The notes: a model not told the origin generated them from the sequence alone. 64,000 nucleotides of DNA from JADJWR01 sp963847675 (GCA_963847675.1 CAWKAP010000002.1:310001-374000), one strand, 5' to 3'; positions 16,957 to 26,884 are shown, counted from the stretch's first letter. Program-made: numbers and translations.

Positions 16957-18297
16957 CTACGCTCCGGCGCGAGTCGCTCGGTCGATCGCCTGGCGCAGCC
17001 GCTCTACGAGCAGATCCAGTTCGCCGTCGCTGACGATGAAGGGCGGCGCAAGGAGCACGTGATCTCCGTGTTTGCCGTCGATCGTGCCGGCCATCGGATA
17101 ACACAGCAACCCCTCTGTCATGGCCTCGGCCCGCACGCGCGCGGAAATCCTGCGCGCAGGGTCGAACGGCGTCTTCGAATCCCGGCTGGCCACAAGTTCG
17201 AGCGCACGGAACAGCCCGCGTCCGCGGATGTCGCCGACGTGCGGGTGCTCTCCGAAGGCCGCCTGCAGCCGCGCCGCGAGATTCTCGCCCTGCAGTGCGC
17301 AGCGCTCGACGAGATGATCCCGCTTGAGCACGCGCTGCACGGCCAGCGCCGCGGCGCAGGCCATCGGATGGCCGATATACGTGTGGCCGTGCTGGAAGAA
17401 GCCGGTGCCCTGCGCGATCGCGTCGATGATGCGCCCCGCCACGAGCACCGCGCCAACCGGCTGATAGCCTCCGCCAAGGCCCTTGGCAATGGCCATCAGA
17501 TCGGGCGCAACGCCCTCCTTTTCGCAGGCGTGCAACGTGCCGGTGCGGCCCATGCCGCACATCACCTCATCCAGGATGAGCAGACATCCGTGCCGGTCGC
17601 ACAACTCGCGAATCGCCCGGTAGTAACCCGGCGGCGCGGTCAGGCAGCCGCTGGTGGCGCCGCCGACGGTCTCGGCAACGAAGCCGATGACGTTCTCCCC
17701 GCCGACGCGCTCGATCGTCTGCTCGATCTCGGCAACGAGCCGCTCGCAGTACTGCGCCTCGGTTTCGTCGGCGCGCCGGTCGCGATAGGAATAGGTCGGC
17801 GCGACATGCTCGACATCGATCAGCAGCGGCGCGAACTGCTGGCGCCGCCATGCATTGCCGCCGACAGCCAGCGCCCCGAGCGTGTTGCCGTGATAGCTGT
17901 TGCGGCGGGCGATGAACTTGGCACGCTTCGGCTGACCGATCTCGACGAAGTACTGACGCGCCAGCTTGAGCGCGGCCTCCATCGCCTCCGAACCGCCGGA
18001 GACGAGATAAACATGCGAAATGCCTTCCGGTGCGTCGGCCACCAGCACGTCGGCAAGCTCCTCGGCAACGGCGGTGGAGAAGAAGCTGGTGTGCGCGTAG
18101 GCGATGCCGTCGAGCTGGGCGTGCATCGCAGACAGCACGTCGCGGTTGCCATGGCCCAGGCAGGAGACGGCCGCGCCGCCGGAGGCGTCGAGGTAACGCT
18201 TGCCTTCACTGTCCTCGATGAAGCAGCCTTGGGCACGCGCTGCCAGCGGGTACTGGCCGCGCAACTGACGATGCAGGATGTGGGAGTCGTGATGCAT
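16957..18297 (-). CDS. Class III PLP-dependent aminotransferase
   Basis: A 446-residue aminotransferase of the omega-amino acid/acetylornithine group. PLP features: SGGSEAMEAALKLAR at 100-114 (phosphate site), D243 in LILDEVMCGMGRTG (ring nitrogen) and the Schiff-base lysine K272 in AIAKGLGGGYQPVGA. The sequence GHTYIGHPMACAAALAV is also standard. ATG 18297 gives the normal family N-terminus (LHRQLRGQYPLAARAQGCFI-type). It lies 134 bases upstream of the TAXI gene, so the imported compound may be an amino acid or amine that this enzyme deaminates (inference). Confidence 0.9.
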   Translation of the reverse strand: MHHDSHILHRQLRGQYPLAARAQGCFIEDSEGKRYLDASGGAAVSCLGHGNRDVLSAMHAQLDGIAYAHTSFFSTAVAEELADVLVADAPEGISHVYLVSGGSEAMEAALKLARQYFVEIGQPKRAKFIARRNSYHGNTLGALAVGGNAWRRQQFAPLLIDVEHVAPTYSYRDRRADETEAQYCERLVAEIEQTIERVGGENVIGFVAETVGGATSGCLTAPPGYYRAIRELCDRHGCLLILDEVMCGMGRTGTLHACEKEGVAPDLMAIAKGLGGGYQPVGAVLVAGRIIDAIAQGTGFFQHGHTYIGHPMACAAALAVQRVLKRDHLVERCALQGENLAARLQAAFGEHPHVGDIRGRGLFRALELVASRDSKTPFDPARRISARVRAEAMTEGLLCYPMAGTIDGKHGDHVLLAPPFIVSDGELDLLVERLRQAIDRATRAGA

Positions 18298-18400
18298 CTG
18301 GAGCCTCCGAAGCGAGGGCGCACAGGAGCCAGTGATTGTAGGCAGCGTCGGGGCGTGATACGGCACGATTCGCCGTTCGCTTGAGCTAGGACATTTCCGT

Positions 18401-19432
18401 ATGAAGGCCATGAGCGACAGGTTGCCGAGCGGCCTCCGCCTCGCGCTTGGCGCGCTGGGGTTTTCGCTTACCGTCGGCTGCACGAGCACCGGCGCGCAGC
18501 CGTCTTCAGCGGCATTTTCCTTCGCGCTGATCGGCGACACGCCGTACGGCAGCGCCGCCGAGCATCGCCTGACGACGATGCTGCGCGAGATCGACGACGA
18601 CCCCTCGGTGCGGTTCGTGCTTCACGCCGGCGACCTGAAGGGCGGCGGCGAGCCGTGCACCGATGAACTGCTGCGCCGGCGCCTGGAGCTGATGCAGGAG
18701 GTGTCCGGCGCGCTCGTGTACACGCCGGGAGACAACGATTGGACCGACTGCCACCGCGCTGCCGCCGGCCGCTTCCATCCGCTCGAGCGGCTGGCAGCGC
18801 TGCGCCGGCTCGCGTTCGCCGATCCGACCCGCTCGATGGGGAAACGGCCACTGCCGCTGCGTTCGCAGGCGGAAGCGGAGTCGCACGGAGAGTTTGTCGA
18901 GAACGCGCTTTTCGTCCACGAACGCGTGATGTTCCTGACCATTCACGTGGTCGGCAGCCGCAATGCGCTTGCACCGTGGCACGGCATCGACCCGGGCGAC
19001 GACGCCGAGGTCGCGCGGCGCGACCGTATTGCGGCGTTTGAAGCGCGACAGGCCGCAAACCTGTCCTGGCTCGAGGCCGCCTTCGGGAGCGCGCAGCGTT
19101 CCGGCGTCATCGCCGTGGTCGTGCTGATGCATGCCAACCCCCGCTTCGATCTTCCGCCCGGGCATCCGCATCGCGCCAGGTTCGAGGCTGTCATCCAGGC
19201 GCTGCGCCGGCTGTCACTTCGGTTCGGACGGCCGGTACTGCTGGCCCATGGCGATGGCCATCTCTTCCTCGTTGACCGGCCATTGGCCTCGGGGTCGCCG
19301 CCCGTCCGCAACCTGCTGCGCGTTCAGTCCTGGGGTGAACCGCTGTCCGGCTGGATCCGTATCGACGTCGATCCGGCTGGGCCAGGAATCTTCGAGATCG
19401 GCACCGGCGCGCGCAGCCCGGTCGGTCACTGA
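18401..19432 (+). CDS. Metallophosphoesterase-like exported protein
   Basis: A 343-residue protein with an N-terminal hydrophobic segment ending in LTVGCTST, which may be a weak lipobox with Cys27, or a plain signal peptide. The metal-site blocks of calcineurin-like phosphoesterases appear in order: IGDTPYG, VLHAGDLKGGG, YTPGDNDWTD, VLMHANP and LLAHGDGHLFL. The last block has AHGDGH in place of the usual GHTH-type motif, so activity may differ. Likely periplasmic. It is divergent from the aminotransferase gene. An alternative start three codons later (MSDRLPSG) is possible. Confidence 0.75.
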   Translation: MKAMSDRLPSGLRLALGALGFSLTVGCTSTGAQPSSAAFSFALIGDTPYGSAAEHRLTTMLREIDDDPSVRFVLHAGDLKGGGEPCTDELLRRRLELMQEVSGALVYTPGDNDWTDCHRAAAGRFHPLERLAALRRLAFADPTRSMGKRPLPLRSQAEAESHGEFVENALFVHERVMFLTIHVVGSRNALAPWHGIDPGDDAEVARRDRIAAFEARQAANLSWLEAAFGSAQRSGVIAVVVLMHANPRFDLPPGHPHRARFEAVIQALRRLSLRFGRPVLLAHGDGHLFLVDRPLASGSPPVRNLLRVQSWGEPLSGWIRIDVDPAGPGIFEIGTGARSPVGH

Positions 19433-19878
19433 ACAGCCGCCGCTCCAGGCGAATGACGCAAACAAGGGATGGAGACGGCGGCCTTACGGACGCCGCGGCC
19501 CAGCACGCGCCAGCCGCTCCTTAGGCTGGGCAATTGATCGATACTCACTTGCTAGAGCGTTATTAAACATCGCTAGATAAATGAGTGGTCGCTCACATTT
19601 GATAGGGCAATCCCGTGCCGATCAGGGCCTCGTTCGTAACCTTTGGATCGAAGGTCGAAACCGCGGGGCGAATGGCATCGGCGATCCACGCGAATACCGC
19701 GTTCGCGGGATACGATGACGGCATCGTCGCTTGGTGCCGTCTGGCTCGCCAAGGGTGGTGACACCCATCGGCGGTGACGCCCGCCAGCCGACGAGGCGTC
19801 GGGAAGTGCCTGGCGCCGGCAAGAGCGAACAAGCGCCCGATCCTGACCCTGCCTGCCGCTTAGAGAAGCAACCCGCCG
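19433..19878 (+). promoter_or_regulatory. 446-base leader region before the large GGDEF-EAL gene
   Basis: No convincing gene in either strand. An AT-rich patch at 19,540-19,590, with TTGCTA and TAGATA boxes spaced about 19 bases apart, is the likely promoter zone. The remaining roughly 280 bases up to the ATG are GC-rich and full of short inverted repeats (for example CTTGG/CCAAG near 19,730-19,754 and GGTG/CACC around 19,757-19,770), so a structured 5' leader is possible. It does not match the cyclic di-GMP riboswitch pattern that I remember. Confidence 0.35.
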
Positions 19879-22800
19879 ATGTTCGATAAGCGAGAGCAAC
19901 CCCTCGGCAGCCCGGCGACCCGACTTCCACTTCCCTCGGTGCAGGAACTGGCGGAGGGTGAACCCACGGTCTTCATCGAGCCGCAGGATGCGCCACAGAC
20001 CGAACTGAGCGCGGACGAGCCGCCGCAGGAGGGCGCGAGCACAACTCCGCCTGGGCAACCCGCGGCTGCGGCCCCCGCGACGACGTCGCCCCGCCGCACC
20101 GGCTCTCTGCGCTGGATACGCTGGTATCTGTCGAGCAGCGTGGGACGGCGACTGATGACGATGTTCGTGCTCGCCGCCCTGGTCCCGGTGACGCTTCTTG
20201 CCGGACTCTCGTACCTCTACGTTTCGCAGGTACTGCAGGAGCGGTTGGACCACGAACTTGCGCTGGACGCCCGGCTTCTCGGCGCCACGCTGTCCGACCG
20301 GCTGCTGGCGGCTGAAGAAATCCTCGGGGCGGCGGCAGCACACGTAGACGCTTTCGACAGACTCGTGCCGGATATCGGCCAGGAACTGAGCGGTATCGCG
20401 GTGCTGGATCGCCAGGGTCGACTGCTCAGAGAGGCTGGGCAACCACCGCCGTTGGCCGGCTTTGACCCGCTCAAGCTCGACCCGGCCAGCGAGGTGCGCC
20501 GCTCCGCGCTGGTGACCGCATCGGGCAATCCTCCGACGCTTTCGATCGTCCGCGCCGTGCCGGGAAGCGGCGACATCGGGTTCATCGCCGCATCGCTGTC
20601 CGAGCGGTTCCTGTGGGGCAGGCAGAGTCAGGATGCAGCGCTCAGAAGGCTTTGCGTTGCGGTCGCCACCGGGCTGCCGCTGTCATGCCCGGCAGGGATG
20701 ACGGCCGAGAACGTGATGCAGCTGACGTCGCGGGCCGTGCAGGACGAAACGGCGCACCCGCTGTCGCTGAACGGCGAAAAGCATCGCGCTGCTTCGGTCA
20801 GGCTGGCGGTCAACGATCGTTTTGAAGGAAACGATCTGCTGATTGCCGCGCTACTGCCGGAATCGGCGGCGCTGCAGCCGCTGCAGTGGTTCCGCACCAT
20901 GTTCCTGCCCGTCGCGGCCCTGTCGGTGGTCATCGTGGCGCTGCTCAGTCTCGACCAGGTGCGCCGCATCCTGACGCCACTGCGGCGCGTGCTGTTCGGG
21001 ATGCAGCGCGTTGCCCGACGGGACTTCGGAACGCCGCTGCCGGTGAACAGCAAGGACGAGTTCGGCCAGATGGCCCGGTCGTTCAACAAGATGACCGCCG
21101 AGCTCGGCCTGCACTTTCGCACGCTTTCCGCTTTTTCCGAGATCGATCGCACGATCCTGACCACGGTCGACATGCGGCAGGTGGCCGAGATCGCGCTGAG
21201 CTGCATCCACGAGATCTCGGGCATCAAGGTCGTCAGCCTCGGCCTGCTCGAGGCCGACGCACCGGGCTCCACCAAGGTTTACCTGCGTGACAGTCACGGC
21301 AAGATCCTGCGTGACGAACTGCCGCGCGCGATCGATCTGTCGAGCGCCGATTCCAGCCTGCGCAAGTGGTCCAAGTCGATCCGGCTGCCGGCGATCTACC
21401 GCAGCCTGCTGCACGAGCACGGCGCCAAGTACCTCTACCTGCTTCCCATCGCCCGCGCCGACAAGGTGTGGGGCGTCGTGGTGCTTGGTCACGACAAGAA
21501 GACGGCGCTGTCCACCAACCAGGCGCTGGCGCTGGCCGGGGTGATCGACCGACTGGCCGTGGCGCTGTCGTCCGTCGCGCGCGACAAGCAGCTTCACGAC
21601 CAGGCGCACTTCGACAGCCTGACTGGCCTGCCCAATCGGCACTACCTGATCGACATGCTCACCCAGCAGGTGAAGTTCGCGCGCCGCGACAATCAGCTGC
21701 TGGCCGTGCTCTACATCGACCTTGACCGGTTCAAGCGCACCAACGACACGCTGGGGCATGCGGCCGGCGACGTGCTGCTCCGGCACGCAGCGGCGCGGAT
21801 CCGGCGCGCGGTTCGCGACGTCGATATCGTCGCGCGGCTCGGCGGCGATGAGTTCACGGTCCTGCTGACGAACCTCAAGGATGCAACCGACGCCGGCGGC
21901 GTCGCCCGCACGCTGATCTCCGTGCTGAATGAACCGTTCGAGATCGACGGTCACGTGATGTACGCGGGCGGCAGCATCGGGATCTCGATCTACCCCAAGG
22001 ACGGCGAGAACAGTGCCGAGCTGCTGAAGAAGGCCGACACGGCGCTGTATCTCGCCAAGGACCGCGGCCGCGGCCGCTACGCGTACTTCGAGGACCGGAT
22101 GGACGCCGACGCCTCGGCACGAGTGACCATCGACCGCGAACTTCGCGAAGCACTCAGGCGGGGCGAGTTCCTTCTCCACTACCAGCCGCAGATCGATCTC
22201 GCGAGCGGCGAGGTCTGCGCCGTGGAGGCGCTGCTGCGCTGGCAGCATCCGCAGCGCGGACTCCTGGCGCCGGACGCGTTCATCGACCACGCCGAGGAAA
22301 GCGGCCTCATCGAGGCAATCGGCAGCTGGGTGATGCGCGAGGCCTGCCGACAGCACCGGCGCTGGGTCGAGGCCGGCACGGTCATCGCGCGCGTCTCCGT
22401 CAACGTGTCGGCGGTGCAGCTTCGCAATCCGTCGTTTGCAGCCTCGGTCGAGGGTGCGCTCACCAGTTCGACGACGGCGGCGCACCATCTCGAACTCGAG
22501 GTGACCGAGTCTCTGCTGGTCGACGCGGGCCCTGACGCGGTGGCGACCCTGGAGCGGCTGCGCGAACGGGGTGTGGAAATCGCCGTCGACGACTTCGGTA
22601 CCGGCTATTCGTCGTTCGCCTACGTCAAGCAGCTGCCGGCGAAGGTGCTGAAACTCGATCGCACGTTCATCACCGACGTTGGCGAGAATCCACAGGCGGC
22701 GATCATCGCCACGGCCATCATTGAAATGGCCAACGCGCTCGGCAAGATCGTTGTCGCCGAAGGTGTCGAGACGTCGCAGCAGGCGCAGTTCCTGCGCCAG

Positions 22801-22959
22801 AACCGCTGTGCCCGCGCGCAGGGGTTCGTCTTCAGTGCCGCCATGCCGCCGGAGAAGATTCCCGCCTTCGTGAAGGATCACGAGCGTGCGCAGGACTCCG
22901 GCACGCGCAGCCCCGCCTTGCAGCTCGTGCGCGCGCAGCCGGCTGTAAACGTCGCCTGA
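19879..22959 (+). CDS. Membrane HAMP-GAF-GGDEF-EAL sensor protein
   Basis: A 1026-residue cyclic di-GMP enzyme. Order: disordered proline/alanine-rich N-terminus (1-75), TM1 (about 92-115), periplasmic sensing domain (about 116-338), TM2 (about 340-358), HAMP (about 358-412), GAF-like (about 425-575), GGDEF (about 600-765) and EAL (about 770-1005). GGDEF is intact at 655-659, with an RDVD inhibitory site at 646-649. EAL is intact at 783-785, with NVSAVQL, LEVTESLL, VDDFGTGYSS and AEGVET all present, so both catalytic halves look active. It probably switches between synthesis and breakdown on a periplasmic or GAF ligand. Confidence 0.93.
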   Translation: MFDKREQPLGSPATRLPLPSVQELAEGEPTVFIEPQDAPQTELSADEPPQEGASTTPPGQPAAAAPATTSPRRTGSLRWIRWYLSSSVGRRLMTMFVLAALVPVTLLAGLSYLYVSQVLQERLDHELALDARLLGATLSDRLLAAEEILGAAAAHVDAFDRLVPDIGQELSGIAVLDRQGRLLREAGQPPPLAGFDPLKLDPASEVRRSALVTASGNPPTLSIVRAVPGSGDIGFIAASLSERFLWGRQSQDAALRRLCVAVATGLPLSCPAGMTAENVMQLTSRAVQDETAHPLSLNGEKHRAASVRLAVNDRFEGNDLLIAALLPESAALQPLQWFRTMFLPVAALSVVIVALLSLDQVRRILTPLRRVLFGMQRVARRDFGTPLPVNSKDEFGQMARSFNKMTAELGLHFRTLSAFSEIDRTILTTVDMRQVAEIALSCIHEISGIKVVSLGLLEADAPGSTKVYLRDSHGKILRDELPRAIDLSSADSSLRKWSKSIRLPAIYRSLLHEHGAKYLYLLPIARADKVWGVVVLGHDKKTALSTNQALALAGVIDRLAVALSSVARDKQLHDQAHFDSLTGLPNRHYLIDMLTQQVKFARRDNQLLAVLYIDLDRFKRTNDTLGHAAGDVLLRHAAARIRRAVRDVDIVARLGGDEFTVLLTNLKDATDAGGVARTLISVLNEPFEIDGHVMYAGGSIGISIYPKDGENSAELLKKADTALYLAKDRGRGRYAYFEDRMDADASARVTIDRELREALRRGEFLLHYQPQIDLASGEVCAVEALLRWQHPQRGLLAPDAFIDHAEESGLIEAIGSWVMREACRQHRRWVEAGTVIARVSVNVSAVQLRNPSFAASVEGALTSSTTAAHHLELEVTESLLVDAGPDAVATLERLRERGVEIAVDDFGTGYSSFAYVKQLPAKVLKLDRTFITDVGENPQAAIIATAIIEMANALGKIVVAEGVETSQQAQFLRQNRCARAQGFVFSAAMPPEKIPAFVKDHERAQDSGTRSPALQLVRAQPAVNVA

Positions 22960-23168
22960 GGGCCGCGGCGCGACGGCCGCCGCACAGCTCCGGTTCACTG
23001 CGCTGGCCGGTTCGCGCCGCGTCGCCATCGACGTGGCGCCGGCCCTCCAGTCCGGTGCGGCCCGATAGGCCCGCGCGAACGCCCGTACCACGGCACGAGT
23101 GCGGTTGCAGGCGCCGCGGACGCAGTGCTAGCTTCGCCTCGGACATCCCGTTCACCAAGAGGCCATCG

Positions 23169-24008
23169 ATGACGACACCGTGCATCATCACCGTTGCGAT
23201 CACCGGGTCGGTGCCGCGCAAGAAGGACAACCCGGCGTTGCCGATCTCGGTTGCCGAGCAGGTCGAGTCGACGCAGCAGGCCTTCGAAGCCGGCGCCACG
23301 CTCGTGCATCTGCACGTCCGAAACGACGACGAGACGACCAGTTCCGACCCGGAGCGCTTTGCGCGCGTGCTGGAGGGCCTCCGCAAGCATTGCCCGGGCC
23401 TGATCGTCCAGTTTTCCACCGGCGGCCGTTCCGGCACCGGGCACGAGCGCGGCGGAATGCTGCCGCTGAAGCCGGACATGGCCTCGCTGGCCACCGGTTC
23501 GGTGAACTTCCCCAGCCGGATCTATGAGAACTCGCCCGAACTCGTCGACTGGCTGGCCGCAGAGATGATCAAGTACGGCGTCAAGCCGGAGGTCGAGGCC
23601 TTCGACCTCTCGATGATCTTCCAGGCGGTGGCGATGGCGCGCGACGGTCGCATCAAGGCGCCGCTGCACGTGCAGTTCGTGATGGGTATCAAGAACGCGA
23701 TGCCGGTCGATCGCGAGGTCTTCGACTTCTACGTCCGTACGCTGCAGCGCCTGGCACCCGATGCCACGTGGACCGGCGCAGGCATCGGCAAGGACCAGTT
23801 CACGCTCGCACGCTGGTCGCTCGAACTCGGCGGCCACTGCCGCACCGGCATGGAAGACAACGTGCGGCTCGACCGCGACACGCTGGCGCCATCGAACGCC
23901 GCGCTGGTCGCCCGCGTCGCCGAACTCTGCGCCGAGTATGGGCGCCGTCCGGCAACCGCCGCCGAGGCGCGCAAGCTGCTTTCGCTGCCCGCCGCCGCAG
24001 CAGGCTGA
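23169..24008 (+). CDS. BKACE family enzyme (beta-keto acid cleavage, DUF849)
   Basis: A 279-residue zinc TIM-barrel enzyme. The family condenses a beta-keto acid with acetyl-CoA to give acetoacetate and a new CoA ester; the founding member is Kce of lysine fermentation. Visible: the N-terminal IITVAITGS, zinc ligands H47 and H49 (VHLHVR), the FSTGGRSGTG loop, EVEAFDLSM, and RTGMEDNVRLDRD near the end, which holds a catalytic acid. ATG 23169 is chosen because it gives the usual family start. The keto acid used cannot be told. The neighbouring SDR gene is convergent. Confidence 0.9.
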   Translation: MTTPCIITVAITGSVPRKKDNPALPISVAEQVESTQQAFEAGATLVHLHVRNDDETTSSDPERFARVLEGLRKHCPGLIVQFSTGGRSGTGHERGGMLPLKPDMASLATGSVNFPSRIYENSPELVDWLAAEMIKYGVKPEVEAFDLSMIFQAVAMARDGRIKAPLHVQFVMGIKNAMPVDREVFDFYVRTLQRLAPDATWTGAGIGKDQFTLARWSLELGGHCRTGMEDNVRLDRDTLAPSNAALVARVAELCAEYGRRPATAAEARKLLSLPAAAAG

Positions 24009-24015
24009 CGCCGCG

Positions 24016-24030
24016 CCGGCCTCAGGCCGG
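24016..24030. terminator. Hairpin between convergent BKACE and SDR genes
   Basis: CCGGC (24016-24020), loop CTCAG, GCCGG (24026-24030). The stop codon of the minus-strand SDR gene lies in the loop, and the BKACE gene ends seven bases to the left. Short stem and no T run, so a weak two-way terminator at best. Confidence 0.35.
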
Positions 24031-24750
24031 TGCCACGCCGGCAGTCATGCCGCCGCACACGTAGAGCACCTGGCCGGTGACGAAGCCGGCGCGAGGGTCG
24101 GCGAAGAACGCCACGGCGTGCGCAACGTCGGCCGGCGTGCCGAGACGCCCCACCGGCACGCCCTCGATGATCGCCTTCGTGCGCGGACTGTCGGCGGGAT
24201 TGGCACGCGTGAACAACTCGGTGGCGATCGGACCCGGCCCGATCGCATTGACCGTGATGCCGTGCCGGGCGAACTCGAGCGCCCACGTGCGCGTGATGCC
24301 ATGCAGCCCGGCCTTGGTCGCCGCGTACAGGGTACGCAGTTCCTTGCCCAGCGCCGCGCGGCTCGAGATGCTGATGATGCGGCCGTGCCGCCGCGCCTTC
24401 ATGCCCGGCACGACCGCCTGCGCGCACTGGATCGTGCAGCGCAGATTCAGCGAAACAACCTTGTCGAGGTCGTCGAACGTCACGTCCTCCAGCGCGCCCG
24501 GCTGGACCGTACCGACATTGTTCACCAGCACCGAGACGTCGAACTGCCCGGTTACTTGCGCCAGCGCCTGCGCCGTCGCCTGCGGCTGCGACAGGTCGAC
24601 TTCGATGAAGGTCTCTCCGCCGGCAAGCGCGCCCGGTCGCCGCAGGTCGAGACTGACGACGTGGAAACCGTCGGCGGCAAGCCGCTCGACGGCTGCGCGG
24701 CCGATGCCCTGCGAGCCGCCGGTCACCAGTGCAGTTTGCTTGTCCGACAT
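24022..24750 (-). CDS. Short-chain dehydrogenase/reductase (SDR), FabG-like
   Basis: A 242-residue NAD(P)-dependent oxidoreductase of the classical SDR type. Cofactor loop TGGSQGIG at 10-17, NNVG at 77-80, N102, catalytic S130 (SISS), Y142 and K146 (YAATK), and the GPGPIATELF region after the active site. Many such proteins are annotated as 3-oxoacyl-ACP reductase, but this one is equally likely to act on a small hydroxy compound. ATG 24750 follows a GGGAGG ribosome site. No close partner gene on the same strand. Confidence 0.9.
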   Translation of the reverse strand: MSDKQTALVTGGSQGIGRAAVERLAADGFHVVSLDLRRPGALAGGETFIEVDLSQPQATAQALAQVTGQFDVSVLVNNVGTVQPGALEDVTFDDLDKVVSLNLRCTIQCAQAVVPGMKARRHGRIISISSRAALGKELRTLYAATKAGLHGITRTWALEFARHGITVNAIGPGPIATELFTRANPADSPRTKAIIEGVPVGRLGTPADVAHAVAFFADPRAGFVTGQVLYVCGGMTAGVAPA

Positions 24751-24895
24751 CCGTGGCCTCCCTGGGCGCAAAGGTGATCGAGTTGCCCGCAGTGCGCGCC
24801 CCGAAATCTACGCGCGAATTACCGGCTGGCCCTGGCGGTCGATTCGCCGTCGCTCCCGCCCGGGTAACGCCGTGCTGCAGGACTTCGCCGCCGCT

Positions 24896-26106
24896 TCAGA
24901 GCGGAGAACCCGCGCCATCGAGCACCTGTCTTGCGAGCAGGAAACGCGGCGGCGTTCCAGCTCTGACCGGCCATTCCCTTCGGCTCGAGTGTCCTGCCGT
25001 GGAACCACTCGGTGAAGCGCCAGCCGTCGAGGCTGTTGGCGCGCGCCAGCTTGGCGAGTTCGGCACGGGCAAGCGCCTTGTTGCCGAGCATCGCCAACGC
25101 CAGTACCCAGAACCCGCCGACGAACAGCCAGATGCCGCCATTGTGGTACTGGTGCGGCCGGTTCTGCTGGTGGCGCGCCATGTAGCCGCGCCACAGTTCG
25201 TGCTCCCTCGTGATCGGCCGCGTGACGACGCGGATCGGATAGGGATCGGCCACGTCCGCAGCGCAGCAGCGTCTTGACGATCTCGTTGGCGCGCGCGTCG
25301 CCCGCCAGTCCGCACAGTATCGCCAGCAGGTTGCCGAACACGTCGCCCTCGTCGCCCGCGAACGACAGGTTCACGAAGCTGAGATACAGCCCCGGGTCGC
25401 GCTGACCGCGCACCGCGTAGTGGCGCAGCAGCCGCGAGCGGCGGTACTCGGGCAGGTCGCGGCTGAACGGGTGGAACAGGTGGTTGAAATGGTGCCGCGT
25501 CTCGTCGAGGTTCGGCAGGCCGAAGCGCTGCTTGACCCGATACCAGAGCGCGTTGGTGTACAGCACGAAGCCCGAGCGCGGCATGATGTCGGCCCAGTCG
25601 CTCGCCTCGTTCTGCTGCAGCAGGAAGAAACGCTGGTGCTCCTGCGCCAGCAGCCACTGGACCGCCCGCTCGACGGCCGGCTGCCATCGCGTTCGCATGC
25701 CGTCGTTCGAACTGCTGCGCCGCACGTGGTCGACCGCGATCAGCCACCACAGCGTCGCGTCAATGCAGCCGAGGTACCAGAAGTCGGCGTCGCTGCCCTC
25801 CGGATCGACGTACTTCGGGATCTGGCCATTGGGCGCTTGCAGTTTCGCCAACGAGTCGAGGCTCGCCACGGCGCCTTCCTCGAGCTCCGCCACGCCGCTG
25901 CCGGCCATCGCCAGCGCGCAGACGCCGGCATCGCGGCCGAAGATGCGCGTATAGGCGCGCGCCTCGGCCTCCGGGCTGCGCCGTGCAGCGAGGATGCCTC
26001 GCGGCGTCAGGTTGGCCGCCAGCAGGCGCAGCGACTCGTCAGCGCAGCGCCGGACGAGGCGCTCCTCGTCGCTGCTGTCGTGCGCTGGACGAGCGATGTT
26101 CGACAT
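24896..26106 (-). CDS. Six-hairpin glycosidase, amylo-alpha-1,6-glucosidase/GH100-like (two frameshifts)
   Basis: About 402 residues after repair. Segments such as YTRIFGRDAGVCALAM, NGQIPKYVDPEGSDADFWYL, DATLWWL and HQYHNGGIWLFVGGF fit the (alpha/alpha)6-barrel glycosidases that include glycogen-debranching-like and neutral invertase-like (GH100) enzymes; DATLWWL carries the conserved acidic position. One extra base near 25,257 and one extra T near 24,953 break the frame; repairing them restores the family C-terminus GQSWNAAAFLLARQVLDG. Start ATG 26106. The substrate (an alpha-glucoside or sucrose) is not certain. It lies directly after gspB on the minus strand. Confidence 0.72.
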
Positions 26107-26175
26107 GGCGGCTGCGCTTATCCGGGTTGCCGGCGCACGGCTGCACAAGACGCGACACCCGCTGCCCGTGCGCCG

Positions 26176-26880
26176 TTAGAAGCCAACCTCGAAGCGGTGG
26201 CCCCTGAACCGGAACACGGCCGACTTCGGACGGATCTGCTCGAGCGTCAGGTCCGCGTTCAACCGGTCGTTCTCGCGCAGGATGCGGCCATCGACGATCA
26301 GCGAGCGGTCGGCCGCGCTCGACGAATAGATCGATCCGCCGACCGCCAGGGGCGGCAGTTGCGAGCGTACGTTCTCCGGCAACTGCTCGCGCAGCGTGAT
26401 CGGCGCCTCGGCCGACACGGCGCTCGCGGTCGGCATCGCCCGTGCCTCGGTCCGCGGCGCGGCCGGCGCCGTTGCCGCCGCCGCAGGAACCCCGGCGACT
26501 GACGCCTTGCGGCTGCCGTCCTGTGCCGGCCAGGGCGCCGGCTCGGCGACCGGTTTCGGCTCGGCCGATTCAGCCTGTGGTGGCAGCGGCAGCGCCGGAG
26601 CGGCCGCGATCGCCGGTGCCGGGGAAGTCGCAGCCGGCGCCGTGGCCGCAACCGGTCGCGCGGTCGCAGCCGGCGGCGTCTGGCGCACGGCGATGAACCA
26701 TGCCAGCCCGGCAACCAGGCCCCCGACCGCGGCGGCGATGACCCACATCCACGGCACCTGACCTTCACGCGGCGCCGGCACGGGCGAAGCTGCGGGCACC
26801 GGCTGCGCATGCAGCCCCGGGACCGCGCCGCGCTCGCGCTCGGAATCGGCCCGGCGCAGGGCGTCGAGGATCAGCGACAC
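26176..26880 (-). CDS. gspB: General secretion pathway protein B (GspB/ExeB)
   Basis: A 234-residue partner of the ExeA ATPase in type II secretion, helping to place the secretin in the outer membrane. The start MSLILDALRRADSERERGAV is the signature of this family. One membrane helix (about 43-66) is followed by a long proline/alanine-rich periplasmic linker and the C-terminal GspB domain (ENVRSQLPPLAVGGSIYS to the end). It begins four bases after the exeA stop, so the pair is one transcript. The other type II genes are not in this window. Confidence 0.9.
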   Translation of the reverse strand: MSLILDALRRADSERERGAVPGLHAQPVPAASPVPAPREGQVPWMWVIAAAVGGLVAGLAWFIAVRQTPPAATARPVAATAPAATSPAPAIAAAPALPLPPQAESAEPKPVAEPAPWPAQDGSRKASVAGVPAAAATAPAAPRTEARAMPTASAVSAEAPITLREQLPENVRSQLPPLAVGGSIYSSSAADRSLIVDGRILRENDRLNADLTLEQIRPKSAVFRFRGHRFEVGF

Positions 26881-26884
26881 GCGG

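Noticed and set aside
19730..19860. Cyclic di-GMP (GEMM) riboswitch before the large GGDEF-EAL gene
   Set aside because: The conserved GEMM core as I remember it is not present; only general inverted repeats are seen.
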